DNA from: Candidatus Poribacteria bacterium
GTDB lineage: Bacteria; Poribacteria; WGA-4E; WGA-3G
Direction of reading: 5' to 3'
Assembly: GCA_028820635.1 (NCBI GenBank)
Contig: JAPPIG010000082.1
Span: forward strand, 166,645 to 230,644
DNA length: 64,000 bases
Under the pieces are notes generated by a model. The model saw only the letters and a list, made by a program, of their open reading frames with translations. It had not been told where the DNA came from and searched no databases. How positions within the stretch are numbered: position 1 is the stretch's first letter; the number at the start of each line of letters is the position of its first letter. The translations under genes were made by a program, and so were the position numbers. This document shows positions 53,914 through 61,531 of the stretch, piece by piece.

Positions 53914-56900
53914 GTGCAAGAGTTTTTACGAAAAACTAAAAATTACCAGAAACTGATTGAATGCCTTAAGAATGGAGAAAATCCTCCGTGGCTCAGAGGA
54001 TTACTCAACGCTTCAACTTCTTATTTTTTGGCGACGCTAATAGAAGATTTCCCAAACAAATCTTTCCTCATCGTGTTTCCCTCACACCGAGAAGCAGAAC
54101 AGGTGTTGGAGGAGGTTCGCGCGTTTCATGATCACAGTTCTCAACACGGGAATCCTGAACCAACTGTTCCACAAATTGACTTACATCTCTTTCCGGCGTG
54201 GCAAAATACACTCTTTGAAGGTGTCTCACCAAGCAAAAACATCTGTGTTGATCGGATGCGTTGTCTGCATAGTCTTATTGCAAAGAGTAGTAATCACAAA
54301 ACTGATGCTTCTCTAACCACCCCACATAGTGTTGTGTTTACCACTGTCAGAGGGTTATCCTACAAACTCCCACTACGTGATACATTAACTTCAGCATGTC
54401 GCACCTTTGAAATTGGTGATGAGATAGAATTCTATGATCTTGTTACATTTCTCATTCGCAGCGGATATCGACAAGTTGAATTGGTCGAAGTAAAGGGTGA
54501 ATTTGCACACAGAGGGGATATTTTAGATGTGTATCCGCTTACCTCCGATGCTCCTGTCCGGCTTGATATTTTTGGAGATGAACTTGATGACATTCGCCTA
54601 TTCGACCCGACCTCACAAGTTTCAATTGAGCAAAAAAAATCAGTTGTTATCACACCGATGTCTGAAGTTTGCCTCGCTGACATCTCTATGCCGCATTGGA
54701 AATCACAAACCGAACAACTGATGAAACAAACAGAAAATTCTCCGGATTTCATAAATACCATTCGGGAGATGACGCAGCTCTTAGAAGATTTTCTTAAACG
54801 GGCACAGTCCAAAAGTCTGGATGTAATTGAAGAACTGCCCGTTGAGATTGACGGGATTGAAGCATTTCTACCTATGTTATATCCGCAAACAGAACTATTG
54901 ACCGATTACATGCCAGATGAAACAATTGTTGTTATGGTGGAACCGCGGTGGCAAACACGAGAAGCAGAACAGATGCACGATCAATTACAGGAAATATATG
55001 ATCGGAGATTGGCAGAAGGTAAATTGATGCCTACTCTTGAAAATCTGTTGATTTCCGTTGATACGCTTCAGTCTGAATTGGAGAACTACACAAGCATTCC
55101 TATCTCTTTAGCGTCTTTAGCATCCGAACAAGAAGCTGATTTTAATCAGTCAACGGATCTCTCAGAAGTAGATTTTGATATGCAATCACTCGGGCTCGGT
55201 AGGGGTAACTACCAGATGGTTATTGATTATATCAAAAGGTGGTCAGTTAAAGGGTATTTTGTTAACGTTTTCTGTGAAACGCCGCAGCAGGCAAAACGCG
55301 TATTAGAGATGTTAATTGAGCGTGAACTACCACCTGAGCAAATTTCTGTATCTGTCGGTTTTATCTCCGAAGGTTTTCTGAGTGAATCTCTCAAACTTGT
55401 TGTCATCTCAGAAAATGAGATTTTTGGTAATCGTCAGCGGCGGGTTGCCTCACCGAAACGCTACAAAAACGGTGCGCCTATTTTAAGCCTTGTAGACATG
55501 AAGGTTGGAGACTACGTTGTTCACATTTCTCACGGCATCGCAATTTACGAAGGCATTCGCCGTATGGATATAGACGGTCAATCTCAAGATTTCCTCATTC
55601 TTAAGTATAAGGAAGATGACAAACTCTATGTACCAACCTACCAAGTTGACCTTGTTCAGAAGTATATTGGAAACAAAGATGAATCATATCAACCGAACAT
55701 AGATCATCTCGGTGGTAAATCTTGGCAAACGAAGAAGGGACGTGCGAAGGCTGCTGTTGAAGAAATGGCGGGTGAGCTGCTAAAACTATACGCTGCTCGG
55801 CAAGCGAATGAAGGCTACGGTTTTCCAGCAGAAGTGCCGTGGGAAGGTGAATTTGAAGCACTCTTTCCTTTTCAAGAAACAGATGACCAACTCCAAGCCA
55901 TTGAAGATGTTAAAACTGATATGGAGACTGAAAGACCGATGGATCGGCTCATCTGCGGAGATGTTGGTTACGGTAAGACCGAAGTTGCATTGCGTGCTGC
56001 ATTCAAAGCGGTAATGGCAGAAAAACAGGTCGCACTACTTGTACCAACGACTATACTTGCACTGCAGCACTACGACACGTTTGAAAAACGTTTCAAATCA
56101 TTCCCTATCCACGTTGAAATGTTAAATCGTTTCCGCAGCCAAAAGGAGATAAAATCTGTTAAAGAGAGACTTGCAGATGGTACTGTAGACATTGTTATCG
56201 GCACGCACTCACTGCTTTCCGATACTGTTTCTTTTGACAATCTCGGACTGCTCATCGTTGATGAAGAGCACCGCTTTGGTGTGAAGCACAAAGAAAAAAT
56301 CAAGCAGTTTAAAGAAACAGTAGATGTTCTCACGCTTACTGCTACGCCGATTCCGCGTACTTTACACATGTCGCTTGTAGGCATCAGGGATTTCAGTATT
56401 ATCAACACACCTCCAGCGAACCGTTTACCGATTCAAACGCAGGTTATGCCTTATAATTCTAAGATAATCCGAGATGCTATTATGAATGAGTTAGCAAGAG
56501 ACGGACAAGTTTTTTTCGTCCACAACCGTGTTCAGAACATTGCAATTATTGCTAAAACCATACAAGAACTTGTTCCCCATGCACGCGTTGCTATCGCTCA
56601 CGGACAGATGCCTGAACGCGAATTGGAAAACGTCATGTTAGAGTTTGTACGCCACAAACACGATATCCTTGTCTGCACTATGATTATTGAATCCGGATTA
56701 GACATTCCTAACGTTAATACCATTATGATAAATAGAGCAGATGCTTTTGGATTAGCGCAGTTATATCAACTCCGTGGTCGGGTTGGACGCGCTGATGAAC
56801 AGGCTTACGGTTATCTTTTTTACCCACAAGATAAACCGATTACTGAAGGGGCACAGAAACGACTCCGTGTCATAGAAGAATTTACAGATCTCGGCTCTGG

Positions 56901-57501
56901 TTTCAAAATCGCACTGAGAGATTTAGAAATACGAGGGGCGGGAAACATACTCGGAGCACAACAACATGGACATATTACAAATGTTGGTTATGAACTCTAC
57001 TGTAAACTACTTGATGAGGCTGTCCGAAAGCTAAAAGGTGAAAAGGTTGAAGAAGAAATAGAAACGAGTATCAATTTACCTATTGAAGCATTTCTCCCTG
57101 ACGACTATATTCCTGACAGCCGCCAGAAAATATCTATCTACAAGAAAATTTCAGCACTAAAAACTGATACTGATAAGCACGAATTGACCAACGAACTTAA
57201 GGACAGGTATGGAGATATACCAGAACCTGTTGAGATGTTACTTGAAATCTCAAGTATCAAACAGCTTTGTCAAAAGCTCGGTATTACAGCCATTGTGGCA
57301 GGCGGTAATCGTATTAAAGTAACCTTTGATGAACACAAGCCGCGAATAGATGTGGCACAGTTCGTTGAGACAGTTCAGGAAAATCCACAACTTGAATTAC
57401 GTCCACCAGCGCAACTGATGGTTGGTATAGAAAATCTAACTGGAAAGAAGTTATTAACCGAATTACAACGAATTTTAAGCATATTTGTTGTATCTGATTG
57501 A
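53914..57501 (+). CDS. mfd: Transcription-repair coupling factor Mfd
   Basis: Mfd removes stalled RNA polymerase at lesions and recruits UvrA. The 1195-residue protein has the N-terminal UvrB-like modules, the RNA polymerase-interacting CarD-like domain (about 525-605, VGDYVVHISHGIAIYEGI), the helicase domains (Walker A GDVGYGKTE near 682, DEEH box in LLIVDEEHRFGVKHKEK, TATPIPRTLHMSLVGIRDFS), the RGRVGRADEQAYGY motif VI and a C-terminal TRCF domain (about 1050-1150, DDYIPDSRQKISIYKKI). Start is GTG with AAGGAA upstream. Parvulin genes follow, as in some other bacterial groups. Confidence 0.97.
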   Translation: MQEFLRKTKNYQKLIECLKNGENPPWLRGLLNASTSYFLATLIEDFPNKSFLIVFPSHREAEQVLEEVRAFHDHSSQHGNPEPTVPQIDLHLFPAWQNTLFEGVSPSKNICVDRMRCLHSLIAKSSNHKTDASLTTPHSVVFTTVRGLSYKLPLRDTLTSACRTFEIGDEIEFYDLVTFLIRSGYRQVELVEVKGEFAHRGDILDVYPLTSDAPVRLDIFGDELDDIRLFDPTSQVSIEQKKSVVITPMSEVCLADISMPHWKSQTEQLMKQTENSPDFINTIREMTQLLEDFLKRAQSKSLDVIEELPVEIDGIEAFLPMLYPQTELLTDYMPDETIVVMVEPRWQTREAEQMHDQLQEIYDRRLAEGKLMPTLENLLISVDTLQSELENYTSIPISLASLASEQEADFNQSTDLSEVDFDMQSLGLGRGNYQMVIDYIKRWSVKGYFVNVFCETPQQAKRVLEMLIERELPPEQISVSVGFISEGFLSESLKLVVISENEIFGNRQRRVASPKRYKNGAPILSLVDMKVGDYVVHISHGIAIYEGIRRMDIDGQSQDFLILKYKEDDKLYVPTYQVDLVQKYIGNKDESYQPNIDHLGGKSWQTKKGRAKAAVEEMAGELLKLYAARQANEGYGFPAEVPWEGEFEALFPFQETDDQLQAIEDVKTDMETERPMDRLICGDVGYGKTEVALRAAFKAVMAEKQVALLVPTTILALQHYDTFEKRFKSFPIHVEMLNRFRSQKEIKSVKERLADGTVDIVIGTHSLLSDTVSFDNLGLLIVDEEHRFGVKHKEKIKQFKETVDVLTLTATPIPRTLHMSLVGIRDFSIINTPPANRLPIQTQVMPYNSKIIRDAIMNELARDGQVFFVHNRVQNIAIIAKTIQELVPHARVAIAHGQMPERELENVMLEFVRHKHDILVCTMIIESGLDIPNVNTIMINRADAFGLAQLYQLRGRVGRADEQAYGYLFYPQDKPITEGAQKRLRVIEEFTDLGSGFKIALRDLEIRGAGNILGAQQHGHITNVGYELYCKLLDEAVRKLKGEKVEEEIETSINLPIEAFLPDDYIPDSRQKISIYKKISALKTDTDKHELTNELKDRYGDIPEPVEMLLEISSIKQLCQKLGITAIVAGGNRIKVTFDEHKPRIDVAQFVETVQENPQLELRPPAQLMVGIENLTGKKLLTELQRILSIFVVSD

Positions 57502-57553
57502 ATATATGGTAAATTTTACAATTAACCTAACATTTTTGAGTTGTGAATCAACG

Positions 57554-57675
57554 CTGAATGCGCGTATGGCATTCAGCCAAATCAACGCCAAATGCGCGTA
57601 TGGCATTTGTCGGGAGGGAATTCCGATTCCCGACTATCAAAGCATTTTGTCGCGATTCGGAGATCGCTCCTACAA
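57554..57675. repeat. Two constant-loop hairpins and a GTCGCGATTCGGAG element in the parvulin leader
   Basis: CTGAATGC-GCGTATG-GCATTCAG (57554-57576) and CAAATGC-GCGTATG-GCATTTG (57589-57609) have identical loops and different, self-complementary arms. They are followed by TCGGGAGGGAATTCCGATTCCCGA and the GATCGCTCCTACA module, ending about 20 bp before the first parvulin start codon. All of the 57502-57697 gap is repeat. Confidence 0.85.
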
Positions 57676-57697
57676 ATATTGAAAGGAGAATTCCAAA

Positions 57698-58675
57698 GTG
57701 AAAAAATTTATTGTTGTTGTCGCAGCAGTTGTTGCAACCTGTCTGCTCACGTGGTCTCTTGTCCGTTCCGACAACCACGAATCTGCACCAGAGGAAATTG
57801 ACAAGAGCCAGATCATTATTGCTGAATACAAGTGGGATGGTGAACTCCACCAGATATCTCTTGCTGAACTGGAAGAAGCCATTGCTGAATTGCCGACCTA
57901 CCGCCAGCGAAATTATGCTACGAAAGCGGGTAAAGTGGAATACTTAGAGGATTATATTGATGAAAAACTGAAACTGCACCAAGCAAGGGATGCAGGTTTT
58001 CACGAACTTCTCGAACACCTCAAAAAATTGGACGATTATACCCATCAACTTATGGTTGAAAAACTTACCGAAATAGAAGTTGATGAAAAGGTGTCTTACA
58101 CTGATGATGACCTTAAGCTGTACTATGATATCCACAAGAGTGAATACATTGAATCTGCTAAGGCGCGAGCAACATGTATTTCCCTTGATGACGAAGACTT
58201 AGCCAATGAAACTTTAGACCAGATTAAAGCTGGAACGGATATAGTTGAAATGGCAAAGAAACTTTTTGCGGAAAAGAAATTGGCTGACGGCCCTGGCAGC
58301 ACCAGCGAAGAAGATCCTGGTAATACGTTCTTCTTTACCAAAGACCAATCACCGATTTGGTCTGAATTCATTGACGCAGTTTTTGAAATGGAAATTGGAG
58401 AAATGACCGATGCCGTCTTTGAAACAGATGTCAATGAGGAAACATATTACCTCATTTTCCGTAAAGAGGAACATCAGCCAGAACGGCAAAGGGAATTAGA
58501 GGAAGTCAGATCCGATATTGAACGAAAAGTTGAACGAGAGATGAAACGATCCCGTATCCTTTCATGGGTTGAAGGAATCACTCTGATGGCAAAACTTAAA
58601 ACCTACCCTGAGAACATTCCTGAACCTATTCAACCCGAAGCAGTGGAAGAGGAATCCGATACATCTGAGGAGTAG
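57698..58675 (+). CDS. Membrane-anchored parvulin-type (PpiC/SurA-like) peptidyl-prolyl isomerase 1
   Basis: A 325-residue protein: N-terminal hydrophobic anchor (FIVVVAAVVATCLLTWSLV), SurA/PrsA-like N-terminal helices with YLEDYIDEKLKLHQARDAG, then a parvulin-like domain (about 130-255: YYDIHKSEYIESAKARATCISL ... IKAGTDIVEMAKKLFA ... FEMEIGEMTDAVFETD) and a charged tail rich in Glu. The parvulin core is diverged, so it may be a chaperone without isomerase activity. Start is GTG with AAAGGAGA 9 bases upstream. First of three co-directional parvulins after mfd. Confidence 0.8.
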   Translation: MKKFIVVVAAVVATCLLTWSLVRSDNHESAPEEIDKSQIIIAEYKWDGELHQISLAELEEAIAELPTYRQRNYATKAGKVEYLEDYIDEKLKLHQARDAGFHELLEHLKKLDDYTHQLMVEKLTEIEVDEKVSYTDDDLKLYYDIHKSEYIESAKARATCISLDDEDLANETLDQIKAGTDIVEMAKKLFAEKKLADGPGSTSEEDPGNTFFFTKDQSPIWSEFIDAVFEMEIGEMTDAVFETDVNEETYYLIFRKEEHQPERQRELEEVRSDIERKVEREMKRSRILSWVEGITLMAKLKTYPENIPEPIQPEAVEEESDTSEE

Positions 58676-58711
58676 TTTCAATAACATTTATTTTTTAAGG
58701 AGATAGTATTA

Positions 58712-59686
58712 ATGAAAAAATATACGAGTATTCCCTTTATTTTCTTATTCGCTCTTCTTGCCACAGTTCCCTTCTTATATAGTTGTGGTGATAAAGCAAT
58801 TGGGGCAGATGGAACTGTCATCGCCGAATTCGAGTGGAACGGAAAACAACGAATCACACTTGAAGAAATGATGCAGGAAATTAGCGAACTTCCTGAATAC
58901 AAACAACGTCAATACCAAGACAAAGAGGGGCTTGAAGAATACATGACTCTCATGGCAGAAAGCCGTTTAATTCTCAGTCTTGCCAAAGACCAGAAACTCA
59001 ACGAGGATGAGGAAATCATCAAGAAGGTCCAAGATTATCTTCATGAGTTAATGGTTGACAGGATCACAGAACAGGAAGTTGATAGTAAACTCTTCTTTTC
59101 AGAAGATGATTATTTAGCCTATTATGATGGTCATAAAGAGGATTATGTCCGTCCTGCACAGGTTAAGTTGTTGTGTATCACGCTTATGAACAAAGAGCGT
59201 GCAGATGAGGTTTTCGCAGAAATTAAAGCGGGCAAAGATTTTGCTGTCGCAGCACAAGAACTTTCTGACAGAGGTGAATTGGTGGGACCTGGTGCCAACC
59301 CAGCCTCGCCTGGTGATACTGATTTCATTAGCAAAAACTCTTATCCTCCCGGAACTGAACCTTTTATGGATGCAGCCTTCGCGGCAGAGATTGACACACT
59401 CCATCCATCTGTCATTGAGGTTGAGGTGCAGGGAGAGAAATACTACATGATGTTTGTTAAGAAAGAGGCAAGAGATGCATTTCAGAGACCCTTTGAAGAA
59501 GAGGATGTCCGTAAAAACGTCATAAGAAAAGTTGAAAGGGAAGGACGGGATGCTCAAATGCAAGCCTGGATTGACCAACTCCGTGAACGTGCCGAAGTTA
59601 AAACCTTCATAGACCGTATCCCGGAAGATGAACCTATTCAAGAGGAATCTGAAAATCCCTCTGAAGAAACAACACCAGAGGAATAG
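58712..59686 (+). CDS. PrsA-like lipoprotein, parvulin-type peptidyl-prolyl isomerase 2
   Basis: A 324-residue lipoprotein (FALLATVPFLYSCGD, lipobox Cys near residue 25) that parallels its upstream neighbour: IAEFEWNGKQRITLEEMMQEISELPEYKQRQYQDKEG matches the same stretch there. The parvulin domain lies at about 145-255 (PAQVKLLCITLMNKERADEVFAEIKAGKDFAVAAQELSDRG). It is thus a paralog with a lipid instead of a membrane-helix anchor. AAGGAGATAG lies 8 bases upstream of ATG. Confidence 0.85.
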   Translation: MKKYTSIPFIFLFALLATVPFLYSCGDKAIGADGTVIAEFEWNGKQRITLEEMMQEISELPEYKQRQYQDKEGLEEYMTLMAESRLILSLAKDQKLNEDEEIIKKVQDYLHELMVDRITEQEVDSKLFFSEDDYLAYYDGHKEDYVRPAQVKLLCITLMNKERADEVFAEIKAGKDFAVAAQELSDRGELVGPGANPASPGDTDFISKNSYPPGTEPFMDAAFAAEIDTLHPSVIEVEVQGEKYYMMFVKKEARDAFQRPFEEEDVRKNVIRKVEREGRDAQMQAWIDQLRERAEVKTFIDRIPEDEPIQEESENPSEETTPEE

Positions 59687-59714
59687 ATTCTTATTGAAAG
59701 AACTGTTAGATAGT

Positions 59715-59741
59715 ACGGGCGGTACTAAACTATCCGCCCGT
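59715..59741 (+). terminator. GC-rich hairpin between parvulin genes 2 and 3
   Basis: ACGGGCGG (59715-59722) pairs with CCGCCCGT (59734-59741) over an 11-nt loop and is followed by CTTACTTTTAC. It could be a weak terminator or attenuator that lowers expression of the SurA-like gene and lptD relative to the first two genes. Confidence 0.5.
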
Positions 59742-59779
59742 CTTACTTTTACAGATTGTCTCACTGTGGAGGTATTCTC

Positions 59780-61120
59780 ATGAAACCTAAGACGATCATT
59801 TTTTTATTGCTAATTACGGTGCTAATCTGCAGTAGTTTGACACCTACTCACGCAAGGATATTCGATAAAATTATCGCCTACGTAAACGATGATGTTATTA
59901 CCAAACGACGACTTGACACATTGGTTAGGGAGTACGCCTTTGAACTTCAGCAAGTACATCGATACACCGAAAGTGAAGCACTAAAAGAAGCTGAAAAACA
60001 ACGGGCTGAGCTGCTTGATAGACTCATCCGCCAGAAGCTACTGTTAGAAGCAGCCTTAACGCTAAAGATTCAAGTCAGCGATGCTGAAATTGAGAACCAT
60101 ATCCAAGATTTTAGGACAAAATTCCAGATTTCATCAGACGAAGAGTTTAAAAAACTGCTTAACCGTGATGGCTTGACGATCGTAGCATATCGTGAACGAA
60201 TTCAACGGGATCTGATGGCGGAAAAACTTGTTATGGGCAGAATCTTGCCAAGGCTCCAAGTGCGCGACAGTGAGATTCAGAAATTTTATGAAGAAAACAG
60301 GGACCAACTTCCAACTAAAACTGATAGAATTAGTTTGCGTCAAATATTTATTGCTTTCAAACCGACCGAAAAAGACAAAAAAGTAACAGCGGATACGGTG
60401 AATCAAGCACTTGAAGAAATACGATCAGATAAAACCCGATTTGTAGATGTTGCACGCCGCATCACTTCAGAGGACAATCCGGATTCCCAAGCAGGATCCC
60501 TTATTGAAACCACCCCTGCTGAAATACTCACATATCCGGCGGCATTTTTGAATGTTCTGGCAAAACTCAAAGCAGGAGAAGTCAGCGATCCGATTGAAAC
60601 AGAAGCAGGCTTCCATGTTTTTATGATTGAAACACGAACTGATGAAAAAATTATGTTTCGTCATTTGATTGTACCATTTCCATTTAGTGAGGAGGCTTTA
60701 CAGGCTGCGCGCGAACAAGCAGTACAAATTTACAAAAAATTAGATGCTGGGGAAAAGTTCGATGTCTTGGCAAAAGAACATTCAGATGATATGGAAACTC
60801 GTGAAAAGGGCGGTGACCTTGGGGTGCGTATCCTTACTGAATTAGATCCTAAAACCCGTAAAGTTATCGAATCTCTTGAGGTTGGAAAACACAGTGAACC
60901 ATTTGAAACCGAAATTGGTCTCTACATCTATAAAGTTGATGAACGCAAAATGCCTGAATTGACTCAGCAAGAGAAGCAGCAAATTATCGTTATTTTACGT
61001 CAACAACTTTTTGAAAAAGAATGGACTACCTATACTGACTCGCTTCTTGAAAATGCCTATATTAAAATCAAGCCTGATGCGGTGTCTACTACTCCAACTC
61101 CAGATTCAAAGGACAACTAA
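59780..61120 (+). CDS. surA: SurA-like periplasmic chaperone with two parvulin domains
   Basis: A 446-residue protein: signal peptide (TIIFLLLITVLICSSLTPTHA), a SurA N-terminal domain beginning IFDKIIAYVNDDVITKRRLDTLV with a RAELLDRLIRQKLLLEAA helix, then two parvulin domains (about 195-300, SLRQIFIAFKPTEKDKK ... GEVSDPIETEAGFHVFMIE; and about 305-405, FRHLIVPFPFSEEALQ ... EKGGDLGVRIL ... GLYIYKVDER). SurA escorts outer-membrane proteins, LptD in particular, across the periplasm. ATG 59780 with TGGAGG 8 bases upstream is preferred to TTG 59756. The lptD gene follows. Confidence 0.9.
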   Translation: MKPKTIIFLLLITVLICSSLTPTHARIFDKIIAYVNDDVITKRRLDTLVREYAFELQQVHRYTESEALKEAEKQRAELLDRLIRQKLLLEAALTLKIQVSDAEIENHIQDFRTKFQISSDEEFKKLLNRDGLTIVAYRERIQRDLMAEKLVMGRILPRLQVRDSEIQKFYEENRDQLPTKTDRISLRQIFIAFKPTEKDKKVTADTVNQALEEIRSDKTRFVDVARRITSEDNPDSQAGSLIETTPAEILTYPAAFLNVLAKLKAGEVSDPIETEAGFHVFMIETRTDEKIMFRHLIVPFPFSEEALQAAREQAVQIYKKLDAGEKFDVLAKEHSDDMETREKGGDLGVRILTELDPKTRKVIESLEVGKHSEPFETEIGLYIYKVDERKMPELTQQEKQQIIVILRQQLFEKEWTTYTDSLLENAYIKIKPDAVSTTPTPDSKDN

Positions 61121-61161
61121 CACCAAATGAACTCAACCCTATGATTATGTGGCATTATTTC

Positions 61162-61376
61162 GTAGGTCGGGTAGAGCGCAGCGAAACCCGACAAATCATG
61201 CGGAATCATGTAGAATACCATACGCGTATTCTGCCAAGCGCATTCTACCAAGTGCATTCCGCCAAGCGCATTGGTGTCTATTTGGACACGTAGGATTAGA
61301 TAGGGTTTTCATGTCCAAATCAACGATGAATGCGCGTATGGCATTCATCGGGTTTCGTAAACTCTACCCGACCTAC
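61162..61376. repeat. 215-bp element bounded by GTAGGTCGGGTAGAG-family arms
   Basis: Left arm 61162-61191 and right arm 61349-61376 are imperfect inverse copies. Inside are constant-loop hairpins AGAATAC-CATACGC-GTATTCT (61212-61232, inverse orientation) and GATGAATGC-GCGTATG-GCATTCATC (61325-61349). It fills most of the gap between the SurA-like gene and lptD. Confidence 0.8.
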
Positions 61377-61531
61377 AGTTTATTTATGACAATTTGTCAA
61401 TTAGAAATAGTATAACATAGCATTGTTTGAGTGAGAAATCTGTGCGGAAAAACGAAGAAAACCTACCTATTAATCACAAAGTACCAACAGTAGCAATTTT
61501 GCTCCAGAGATTTTTTTGCAAAGACACATCA

